Shown: in pieces, positions 1 through 7,900 of the stretch
Numbering within the stretch: position 1 is the first letter of the stretch
How the letters are laid out: the number at the start of each line of letters is the position of its first letter
Source of the DNA: Polyporus tsugae
Taxonomy: Eukaryota > Basidiomycota > Agaricomycetes > Polyporales > Polyporaceae
Length of the DNA: 17,500 nt
Assembly: GCA_024305745.1 (NCBI GenBank)
Contig: JAHRBS010000011.1
Coordinates: forward strand, 1,047,501 to 1,065,000
Reading direction: 5' to 3'
Made by a program: the position numbers and the translations under genes
Notes under the pieces: generated by a model
Seen by the model: only the letters and a program-made list of their open reading frames with translations
The model's database searches: none
Told to the model about the DNA's origin: nothing

Positions 1-427
1 TGTCGAAGTCCTCACCAGCCGAGTGAGTGTCTCTAGCAGCAGTCCTCCAAACCTATTCTCGGTTCTACCATCAGTGAAGTTTGTACTCGCAACTGGTGCA
101 CATTTATTGTGTTCTACCCGTCTTAGCCAACAATTAAAGAGGTGAATGCGACGCTACTTTACGGCATTAAAGGAAGCTGATTGTAAGACTAAGGGCAGTA
201 TGGTCAGGCGTCATGACAGCGGTGTCCGTCCGGGACGGACACTCTGCACGGGTTGGGACCAAGTGCGGTACTCGCTGAGCCGCCAAAACAGCAAACGTCT
301 CCAACTGACGTACTGCCACTAATAGATACTGTCCCTTGCGAGTGCAAACTTCACTGATGGTAGAACCGAGAATAGGTTTGGAGGACTGCTGCTAGAGACA
401 CTCACTCGGCTGGTGAGGACTTCGACA
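1..427. repeat. Fold-back (inverted-repeat) element 1, probably truncated by window edge
   Basis: Bases 1-92 are the reverse complement of 336-427, ungapped with about one mismatch. The left arm begins at base 1, so the element may extend beyond the window. A copy of the 19-bp palindrome with central G lies inside at 223-241. The left interior (about 93-222) is related to the left arm of the element at 1755-2297: both carry the same order of blocks around 'catttattg', 'gttctac', 'aggtgaatgcgac' and 'ggcatta' leading into the palindrome. The right interior (243-335) is not the mirror of the left interior, so this copy is asymmetric, perhaps rearranged. No coding sequence is visible in it. Confidence 0.85.
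223..241. repeat. 19-bp odd palindrome, copy with central G
   Basis: This is TGTCCGTCC-G-GGACGGACA, a perfect 9+1+9 palindrome extended by one more pairing base on each side. It lies inside fold-back element 1. The central G is rare here: most copies in the window have A or T. Confidence 0.9.
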
Positions 428-819
428 ACCGTCTCGTCACACACTTCTCACAGGAGTTCAATCCCATTTACAATTGAGTGAGAACATATGTGTAGGTGAA
501 ACACAAAGAGTAGAAAACATATAGCACAGTGTGGGAGGACGTCATATTCTGTCAATTAACAATATAGTAGGTTCACGCCCACATTGGCTTCTGAAGCGGA
601 CACGAAGTGGCCTGATATAGGAATTACGTGTTCTGTTGTAGAAGGAAGGAAGGGAAGGGATGTTCCGCGGTACCGAGGAACATGACTGTCTATGTATAGA
701 ATGAACCTGATGGACTTGAATGTACTAAGGAGTGTTGATGGAGACCCCGGCAAGAAGGGAGGACTTATGGGACGGACGGTGAAGTGAAAAGGAAGGCCGT
801 GGAGGTGCTGGCCGCATGG
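428..819. other. Intergenic region with no recognised feature
   Basis: The stretch between the first fold-back and the first gene is AT-richer up to about 560. An in-frame reading joined to the downstream gene is open from 739, where a TGA at 736-738 closes it, but it has no ATG in that frame. An upstream exon of the next gene could lie here; I could not define one. No palindrome copy was found. Confidence 0.5.
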
Positions 820-1518
820 ATGAGCCCGCCTGGCGATGAATATAAAGGGACCGCAAGTTGGGAGAGCAGCCATCGCATCACTGTCATTCTCACCGCTATG
901 AACTCTGTCGACCAGTTTGTGTCCTATGAGCTCAAGGCCTTCGTCGGCCGCATTGTCACCAGTAACCTATCCCCACCATCGACCCCCATCCCAGGCCCGA
1001 GGCCGCAGCCTGTTAGGTTCAGCGCGTCGTATGCGATGTCAGCATTCCTAATGCTAGTGCGCGCGCTGCCTCCGTTGGTGAATGTGGATAGCGAGTTCAG
1101 CACGCTGTACAGCCACCTCGCCAGCCTGCCGTATCACGAGCGGCCTAGCAGTCGGGCGCTGAGGGAGTTTGGTGAAGAATACTCCATCATTACGCGGGTG
1201 AGGCAGATGAACACGGCGCAAGACAACTTCAGCAACGCGATGCACTCGTACTTGCAAGCACGCAGGAAGGCCGAGAAAGCCGCAGCTCAGTATGCCCAGG
1301 AGGTGACCAACGGGGCAGAGTTCGCGCTGCAAATGGCGGATGCGGAGGTCGTGGACGCGAGGGTGCAACTGTTGGTGTACCTCAAACAAGACGTTACCAG
1401 TCTCCGCGAGCGTGCGTATTACCCGATCTATTCGCGGTGTAGAGTTGCTAACTGTTTCTCTGCAGTGACCACCGTTGTCAGGCACGGTGTGTTCTGGGGC
1501 TCGACAGCCGCGCCGTGA
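820..1518 (+). CDS. Unrecognised protein, about 214 aa, two exons
   Basis: I do not recognise this protein. The frame is GC-rich and protein-like from an ATG at 820 (MSPPGDEYKG) to TGA at 1516-1518. A probable intron lies at 1412-1465: donor GTGCGT, branch-like GCTAAC, pyrimidine tract and GCAG, 54 nt long like other introns in the window. Because 54 is a multiple of three, the frame is open with or without splicing, so the intron is inferred. Residues around 140-190 are Ala/Gln/Glu/Arg-rich and probably helical (NAMHSYLQARRKAEKAAAQY), suggesting a coiled coil. An earlier GTG at 784 is in frame but unlikely as a fungal start. The ATG context is weak and no TATA box precedes it, so the 5' end may be incomplete. 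It is isolated between two fold-back elements. Confidence 0.5.
   Translation: MSPPGDEYKGTASWESSHRITVILTAMNSVDQFVSYELKAFVGRIVTSNLSPPSTPIPGPRPQPVRFSASYAMSAFLMLVRALPPLVNVDSEFSTLYSHLASLPYHERPSSRALREFGEEYSIITRVRQMNTAQDNFSNAMHSYLQARRKAEKAAAQYAQEVTNGAEFALQMADAEVVDARVQLLVYLKQDVTSLRERAYYPIYSRCRVANCFSAVTTVVRHGVFWGSTAAP
1412..1465 (+). other. Probable 54-nt intron of the 820-1518 gene
   Basis: The donor is GTGCGT, GCTAAC lies 21 nt before the acceptor, and the acceptor tract is TTTCTCTGCAG. Length and signals match confirmed introns on the other strand. Phase 1; splicing joins C + TG into a Leu codon and keeps the frame. Confidence 0.5.
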
Positions 1519-1754
1519 GCGTTGATGTCGTCCTCCGGCGGCCGTCCTCGATACCCTCCAGTGGGCGAGAAAGCAGGCGAAGAGGACGGAGAAGGCGGGA
1601 GGAGGGTGCACGCGTGATGGTTGGGTCGGCGACAGCGATGTTTGGCGGGGGTGTCTGTATTTTGCGCATGGAGTTGGTTGATACGTTGTCATATCGCATA
1701 TTGTTTTGTAACATAATGTCATGGCCTGTCTTGGAGATGACTAGTGCATGAAGT
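1519..1754. other. 3' flank of the first gene
   Basis: GC-rich sequence to about 1620, then AT-richer sequence. It is probably 3' untranslated and intergenic DNA. No clear polyadenylation signal, palindrome or further gene was seen. Confidence 0.4.
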
Positions 1755-2345
1755 GGACGGACAGGTCGGATGTAAGGCCCTATGCAGACTGGCCTGCAAG
1801 GTTATCATTCGACGCTACTATTAAGTGGTGGATTAATGAATGCATCAATGCCTTTACCTGGCCGAGTTATTAGCACACCAGTGCGCATTTATTGGGTTCT
1901 ACTGGTGTTAGCTAATGATTAATAAAAGGTGAATGCGACACTACTCTAAGGCATTAACGGAAGCCAGTGGTAAGTTCACGGTCAGTGGTGGGAACACGGT
2001 CGGGCGCCATGCTAGAGGTGTCCGTCCTGGACGGACACCACTAGCGTGGCGCCTGACTGTGCTCCCACCACTGATCGTGAACTAATGACTGGCGTCCGTT
2101 AATGCCATAGCATCGCACTCACCTCTTTATTAATCATTAACTAACACCAGTAGAACCCAATAAATGCGCACTGGTGTGCTAATAACTCGGCCAGGTAAAG
2201 GCATTGATGCATTCATTAATCCACCACTTAATAGTAGCGTCGAATGATAACTCTACAGGCCAGTTTGCATAGGGCCTTACATCCGACCTGTCCGTCCTGG
2301 ACGGACACCTGCTGCACTGGCCCTGTCCACCACATATGCGTGCGG
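1755..2345. repeat. Fold-back element 2: about 540-bp near-perfect palindrome with 19-bp core
   Basis: The left arm (1755 to about 2027) pairs with the right arm (about 2029 to 2297) almost throughout, with small indels and scattered mismatches. The exact centre is a 19-bp palindrome copy at 2019-2037 (central T). The right arm runs into a second full copy at 2289-2307. The left arm begins with only the inner half of a copy (GGACGGACA, 1755-1763), so the outer limit coincides with the motif midpoint. To the right, 2308-2345 resembles the sequence following the motif in the array at 4003-4256 (cacctgcYgcactg), so the element probably continues there. No transposase frame is present, as expected of a non-autonomous fold-back or MITE-like element. 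Confidence 0.9.
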
Positions 2346-2672
2346 GGCTTAACCTCAGCAGTTGGAGTGAATATTAACAACAAACTAAGGGTGTACTTCG
2401 CTGTCAAGGCTTCAATTTCGTTATCACATTGCGTCATGAGCAACTTATAGGGCAAGAGTCTGCGGGCACTGCGCGAACGACGGTGGTGGCCGACACATTC
2501 CTCAAGTACGGATACCATGCACGAAGGTGCTGACATTGAACCGTAGTCAATGTTCTTCCTCAATGGAGAGGCCTGCCCTGTTGGACTTAGTCCCAGAACC
2601 GCAGTATAGCTTCGACGGATATCTTGAACCTCTACTCCGTCATGCGCACTCCGCGGCAGTGATATAATGACG
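2346..2672. other. Intergenic region with no recognised feature
   Basis: AT-richer DNA between fold-back element 2 and the promoter side of the gene at 2916. I see no coding exon, palindrome copy or RNA gene. Confidence 0.4.
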
Positions 2673-2817
2673 TAAGGTCGAAGTCCGAGAACTGGCTGAC
2701 ATCGACCTTTCCTCGGCTGTGGTTTGGCTGGAACCTTACCGTAAACGGTAGCTTCGCATACCTTCGCTTGTGGGCTAACTATTTTCCCCCTAGGCCAGCT
2801 TCCGGACTTCGGCCTTA
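2673..2817. repeat. Imperfect inverted repeat upstream of the 2916 gene
   Basis: Bases 2673-2697 and 2793-2817 are inverted copies matching at 20 of 25 positions, separated by 95 bp. The shared core is GTCCGAGA/TCCGGACTTC-like. It is unrelated to the 19-bp palindrome. It could be a small decayed element or a promoter feature. Confidence 0.5.
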
Positions 2818-2870
2818 CTTTGTCGTCCTAGCCCTTGCCGTAAGGAAGGCACGACTCTCACACTTTCGGG

Positions 2871-2878
2871 ATATTTAA
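2871..2878 (+). promoter_or_regulatory. TATA-like box of the 2916 gene
   Basis: ATATTTAA lies 45 nt before the ATG at 2916. The position is similar to the TATA box of the 14998 gene (39 nt). Inferred from sequence and spacing only. Confidence 0.5.
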
Positions 2879-2915
2879 TCCAGTCCCGACCTCACTGACC
2901 CCGCATTGAGTCACG

Positions 2916-3617
2916 ATGCGCCCCCTCCCCGTAGCGTCACGCACCAGCACCAGTACCGACGAGACTGTCCGCCCCCCCGTGCGTCCGCGGGACGTGGATG
3001 CTCAGAGCCTTCACCCGCTCTCTGCGGAGGATGCTGACGAACATGGAGAGGATGGGAGTCTCACTTCTACGGAGTCTGGCACCAATGACTCCGGGCAGTG
3101 CTCCATTGTTCTCACCAACAACCTCGGGGTCGATTGCTTGGTATCTGGGCGGGAGCTTGACGACGAAATTGAACTCGCCAACTACAATGCAACACAGCAT
3201 CGTGGGGTTAGAATACGCTCACTTGAAAAGGTCAGATCCACATGTTTGTCAGGATGCCAACCCCTCTGATGAATATGGTTTGCTAGCTCCCTCCGTGCCG
3301 CCCTCCTCCTCTAGGCCCATTACCACCCCCTCCTATTCAGCCTCTGCCTCCTGTGCGCTTCAGCGAGGCTCCACCTCCTGCTCAGCCTATGGGCATTGTC
3401 GACTCTTCTCCCTGGCGTCTTGCAAGGGCTTACAGTCCCGTTCGCCCCACTACTCGCCTGAGGGACGTAAGCACCCCACCGTAAGCCCAAGTTGTCTGTT
3501 TCTAGAGGCGTTTGCTTACCGGAATCTAGCTTTGACAGTGGTGGACCGTCGAGGGCTATTTCTTTCAAGCGCGAAGTGAATAAGAAACCTTGGTATGATG
3601 GATGCTGTTTCCAGTAG
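2916..3617 (+). CDS. Unrecognised proline-rich protein, about 198 aa, three exons
   Basis: I do not recognise this protein. Exon 1 is 2916-3230, starting at MRPLPVASRT. Intron 1 is 3231-3286 (GTCAGA...TGCTAG, 56 nt, phase 0). Exon 2 is 3287-3480. Intron 2 is 3481-3529 (GTAAGC...ATCTAG, 49 nt, phase 2). Exon 3 is 3530-3617, ending at TAG. The joined length is 597 nt, a whole number of codons. Exon 1 is acidic and Ser/Thr-rich. Exon 2 is strongly proline-rich (PPPPLGPLPPPPIQPLPP), then carries an Arg-rich segment (SPWRLARAYSPVRP). Exon 3 is basic and ends in KKPWYDGCCFQ. The sequence could be a Gag-like or other low-complexity fungal protein; nothing seen decides this. The second intron is less certain than the first, since a competing donor exists at 3467. 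A TATA-like box lies at 2871. Confidence 0.55.
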
Positions 3618-3869
3618 GCAAAAACTGCTACAGCTTATCTTGGCTTGTGAGGATTAGTAGGACGGCCTGTGGGTTACAAGTTGGGAGTTACATTGATTTG
3701 TGTTAGGCGAATATTGTGTATAATGTGATGATCTGTCTGGAGCTTAACGCCCTGAGGTGGCTGTAGCTAATGAGCTGCTTATGTGAACACCACGTAGACG
3801 TAGAACTTGATGGCGAAGTAGTGAGTTAGTCATCAACTTTTTACTAGATAAAGACGGAGCAGATACACT
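3618..3869. other. 3' flank of the 2916 gene
   Basis: AT-rich DNA with stops in all frames, probably 3' untranslated and spacer sequence. No motif copy or further exon was seen. Confidence 0.4.
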
Positions 3870-4002
3870 CTACACCAGTGTACCAATAATAACACACAGG
3901 GTGTCAAGACTTGATGTTAATGCGTCTATTGATGCAATGTTTAATAGCAGCATTGAATGAGAACAAAGCAATACATAGTAATGCCAGTCGGTATAGCATT
4001 GT
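3870..4002. repeat. Diverged arm related to fold-back element 2
   Basis: This stretch shares an ordered set of short blocks with the right arm of element 2 (about 2170-2290): a 'ccagtgt...aataa' block, 'attgatgca', 'ttaatagYagc', 'gaatga' and a 'ccagt...atag' block, ending just before a 19-bp palindrome copy. It seems to be an older, single-armed relative leading into the tandem array. Similarity was judged by eye. Confidence 0.5.
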
Positions 4003-4256
4003 GGTGTGAGCACCCGTCCTGTCCGTCCTGGACGGACACCTGCCGCACTGCATGTGCGTCCCACCATCCTCGGCCGTCCGTCCTGGACGGACACCTGCTA
4101 CACTGCATGTGCAGGACGGATACCACTGGGGTGTGAGCACCCGTCCTGTCCGTCCTGGACGGACACCTGCCGCACTGCGCGTGCGTCCCCCGATCCCCAG
4201 CCGTCCGTCCTGGACGGACACCTGCCACACTGCATGTGCAGGACGGATACCACTGC
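4003..4256. repeat. Tandem array, 2 x 127 bp, with four 19-bp palindromes
   Basis: Unit 1 is 4003-4129 and unit 2 is 4130-4256, about 94 percent identical. Each unit holds two palindrome copies, at 4020-4038 and 4075-4093, then at 4147-4165 and 4202-4220, so spacing alternates 55 and 72 bp. Each unit also ends in a motif half (caggacggata). The sequence just after each motif (cacctgcYRcactg) repeats within the unit, so the 127-bp unit is itself built from two related half-units. Confidence 0.9.
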
Positions 4257-4460
4257 TCTGTCACCTGCTGCCATTTACATCTGTACAATTGCGAGTGTGA
4301 TTCGTCATAATGAAATTCGGCAAGTAATAGTTATTGGATAACGAGAAGTTGCGCTAATAACAAGTGGCACGCTGAACAACGACCCATAGAACTTGAACAC
4401 GCACGAACGGCTGCTTTCACACGTGGCTGGACATGGGCCAGACAGGCATGGGTGCGTGGC
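4257..4460. other. Intergenic region with no recognised feature
   Basis: AT-rich stretch between the array and the next pair of palindromes. Nothing coding is supported. Confidence 0.35.
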
Positions 4461-4536
4461 CGTCCGTCCTGGACGGACAGGTGTCGTGCGAGGGGTGTGT
4501 GGGTGCCCGTGCAGCCGTGTCCGTCCAGGACGGGCT
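4461..4536. repeat. Pair of 19-bp palindromes
   Basis: A near-perfect copy with central T is at 4461-4479 (first base C). A damaged copy with central A is at 4518-4536 (right half ends GGACGGG). Starts are 57 bp apart with unrelated sequence between. They lie downstream of the helicase gene's 3' end. Confidence 0.8.
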
Positions 4537-4726
4537 CTTCTGGGTGCACAGCGCCAGCAGCACACACCTGTGATATTCCGCGTGAGCACAGCCTTGAGGA
4601 TTGATAGACGCGACAGTTCGTCGGGGAGAGGAATGTAGATGAGCTGGTCGGGAGGGGATCTGGTCAGGCCTGTTCGTCAAAAGGTTTGGAATCCGTCATG
4701 GACAAGGCAGGTAAGCCCTACATCCA

Positions 4727-4732
4727 TTTATT
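4727..4732 (-). terminator. Polyadenylation signal of the helicase gene
   Basis: AATAAA on the minus strand, 200 nt after the helicase stop codon. It is the only canonical signal seen in the 3' flank. Inferred. Confidence 0.45.
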
Positions 4733-4931
4733 GTACCGCGCAATTCAACCCGTGCTGTTCTGTTGAAGGGGGGGTCACAGATTGAGATTAAGAGGTATGG
4801 ATAAGGTAAACATATGGGAAGATACAGTCCTATCGACAGTCCAACAAACAATCTCAGCCGTGCGTCGTATCCAGAATGCTATAGTACAGTTGTCCGAGTC
4901 AAACGAGAGCGATATGCGAAGAATAACAAGT

Positions 4932-7900
4932 CTACTTGCGGCCGAGCTGACTCGCCTTACCAGGCCGGCCGCTCCCCGCGACCCGCTTCAGAAAAATGTC
5001 CTTGGCCTCCATTGGCCGATCGCTGTCGCTATCGTCGCGCCTAGATGCGCGGCCGGCAGAAGCCCCACCACCACGACCGCCGGCGGGAGAAGAGCCAGAG
5101 GCACCCGCGCCGCTCCCAGAGGCACCCGCGCCGCTCCCAGAGGCACCCGCGCCGCTCCCAGAGGCACCCGCGCCGCTCCCAGAGGCACCCGCGCCGCTCC
5201 CAGAGGCACCCGCGCCGCTCCCAGAGGCACCCGCGCCCTCTCCTGCAACCCTCTTCGCCGGTGGGCTGCGACCTTCGGGCGCCGGGTCCACGTCGAAGTC
5301 GAAATGAAAGTTCTGGGGGAGGGTGACTGCCTGGGCCAGTTGCTCTCTCTCGGCTTCCTCGCGTTTGCGCTTTAGGGCCTGCCTCTCCTTCTTCTCCTTC
5401 TTCTTCTGCCGCTTGGCCTTCTGCTCGTCGTCCACCTCTTCATCGCGATGCCCTGACACGTTGGCCGTGCGCTTCAAGGGGGGAGCGTTGGGGGTGGCGG
5501 GGGCGTCGGGACGGGTCTGACGCGAGGGCCCGGGCTCCGCGCGTGTGTCCTCGGTGCGCGCCGACGATGAGGCCGCTGGTGCCCTCGGTGTAGGCCTAAC
5601 CTTGGGCTTGGACACCTTGGGCTGGGGGGCTGGCTCGGGCACGGGCTCGGGCACGGGCTCGGGCGCGGGCTCGGGCGCGGGGTGCTTCTTCTTGTCCTTC
5701 TTGCTGTTCTTCCCCGCCGGCGCAGACTGGGACTGGCGCGATTCGAGCACCACTTCTGGCACGAGCTTCCTGCGGTCGCGCTTGGAGGGCTGGGTTGGGG
5801 CGGGCTCAGGCTGCTGGTCGTTGTCATCCTCGGGAGCGACCCTTGCGGTGGCGGCGACCTTGCTCTTGCCCTTGGCTCTCGGTTGCTCGGCCTCCTCGCC
5901 CTCGTCAGCGACGACGGCGGGCGACTTGGGCTTGGGCTTGGGCTTGGGCTTGGGCTTGGGCTTGGGCGTGGATGCACGGGTGGAGGCGGGGGGGGCTGCC
6001 TTGGCCTTACCCTTAGCCTTGCCTTTCGGCTGCTCGTCCTCGCTCTCCTCGTCGTCGCTCTCCTTGCTCTCCTCGTCTTCGTCAGCGACGACGGCGGGCG
6101 ACTTGGGCTTGGGCTTGGGCTTGGGCTTGGGCTTGGACGCGGGGGGGGCTGCCTTGGCCGCAGGCTTGGCCTTGCCTGTCGGCTGCTCGTCCTCGCCCTC
6201 CTCGTCCTCGCTCTCCTTGTCCTCGCTCTCCGAGCTCTCCTTGTCCTCGTCAGCGACGGCGGGCGGCTTGGCCTTGGCCTTGGACGTGGACGCCCGGGTG
6301 GACGCCTGGGTGGATGCACGGGTGGATGCCCGGGTGGCTGCCTTGGCCGCAGGCTTGGCCTTGGTCTTCGTCGCGGGCTCGGGCTCGGGCTCGTCATCCT
6401 CGTCACTGTCATCCCGGAGCCCGGCCGGAAGGAGATGACGGAAGATGGATTCTACAGTACATTAGTAAACAGCTGTTAGAGTCATAAAGATAATAATTAA
6501 AAACTTACTTGTCTGCTTCGACGACTTGGTGAAGGCGGCGAGGAGCGCGTTCTTCGAGAACGAGAGAACGCTCAGGAACATGTCCGTGGCGTGCTCGAGG
6601 CAAGGCTGGTAAACCAACACCTGCTTCTTCTGGGGGTGGCGCCAAATGCGACCGATCAGTTGAAGCAAGTCCTGGTGCGACCACATTTGATCCTGTTTGG
6701 ATGTTAGGTAAGAAATAACAACAGTAAGACATAGAACCTTACCAAGGCGACGAGGATGTTGGCCTGGGGGAGGTTGAGGCCCATCGTGCCAACGTTCGAC
6801 AACAGGCAAACACGGGGTCCGTCGCGGTCGGAGTTGCGGAACTTGGCTATGTCCTTTGAGCGCACGGACATGCGCTTGGAGCCGTTGACCTCGATGTACT
6901 TGATGCCGTAGAAGCTCAAGACCTGCGAAATCAAAGTGTATAAGTAATGATAACGACAGAAGAAAAGTGTTAATTGCCTTCGTGATGAGGTGGTTGTTGG
7001 AAGGGAAGGCGACGTAGACGATGATGCGGTCGGGATAGTCGGTTTCGTCGTCGCGCTCCTGCATTTTCCATTCGGGATCCGCCTCCAAGTCGTTGCTGTC
7101 TTGCGAGGGGCGGCGAAGGAGCGGGGCGTTGTCGTCGGCGAGGTGATGGAGGAGGATGTCGATGAGGTTCTGGAGCTTCGTAGAGGTGGTGGCCTCCCAC
7201 TCCTCCATATCTTTCGGCGCCCAGAGCGGGTCATCAAGGAGCTTGTAGTGGAGGTGGCTGCGGCGGAAACGACCGTAGAAAGCCTGGATGAACAGTGTGT
7301 GAGCAACAGTGGAGATGAACAAAGTGTGTCCGTCCCGGACGGACACCGGGGGATGGGCCCCTGCGGTTCAATAACAAATCGACGTGAAATCCACCACGCC
7401 GCATTTCACGAGGTCTCAGTGGAAATCTATCCGTCCAGGACGGACAAGGAGAGCGAGGGGCCTGCCCGATGTCTTCTCGTCTCCCCACGCGCCAATGGTA
7501 TCCGTCCCGGACGGACAGGTGAGAGGGAGGGGCCCGCCTGCCAGTGGTCTCGCGGAGATCCACGACACTCTTGGCGGCATCCGGCCCATAGACAGGAGTC
7601 AGCGCAGAAGTGTCCGTCCCGGACGGACACCTGCAGCCACCGTGCTTGCATCACGATTGCCACCAGTGCGAAACCGTGAACAGGCATCGGCGCGCTATGT
7701 GTCCGTCCTGGACGGACACCTCTGACACTCCAGCCTGCCGCATGTTGGGACGCGGCACTGTGCCCCTGTGTGTCCGTCCAGGACGGACACTTCGAGACCC
7801 GGTCGTGTCTCGAAGCGTCCGCCCTGTGTGTCTTGAGTATCAACGAGAACGAGAAGACTTACGTGTCCTTCAGCCTGCGCAACCATCGCGGCAGTGCGCG

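Noticed and set aside
1054..1722. Minus-strand open frames opposite the 820-1518 gene
   Set aside because: Arg/His/Pro-rich translations typical of antisense shadows, with no splice or promoter support.
2673..2817. Possible tRNA-like or structured RNA in the inverted repeat
   Set aside because: No cloverleaf, anticodon arm or A/B box arrangement was found; only a simple imperfect inverted repeat is present.
4797..5375. Plus-strand open frame starting MDKVNIWEDT, with helix-like composition, overlapping the helicase tail
   Set aside because: It runs antisense through the GC-rich repeats of the well-supported helicase exon, and open frames there follow from the 21-bp repeat. No promoter or splice support was seen; the first 60 residues are nevertheless protein-like.
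5474..6479. Long open frames on both strands over 5474-6479 (Ser/Arg/Pro-rich or Gly/Leu-rich)
   Set aside because: They are shadows of the helicase tail. Only the frame continuous with 4932-5762 joins correctly to the preceding exon at 6509/6451.
7327..7789. Regularly spaced palindromes resembling a CRISPR array
   Set aside because: Spacing is irregular (71-112 bp), the repeats are only 19 bp with a varying centre, copies occur all over the window and inside a eukaryotic intron, and there are no cas genes.
7284..7862. Reading the helicase frame straight through the 579-nt stretch instead of splicing
   Set aside because: The frame downstream of the donor leaves coding composition and runs through motif-derived peptides to a stop. 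Clean phase-0 splice sites join helicase sequence on both sides.
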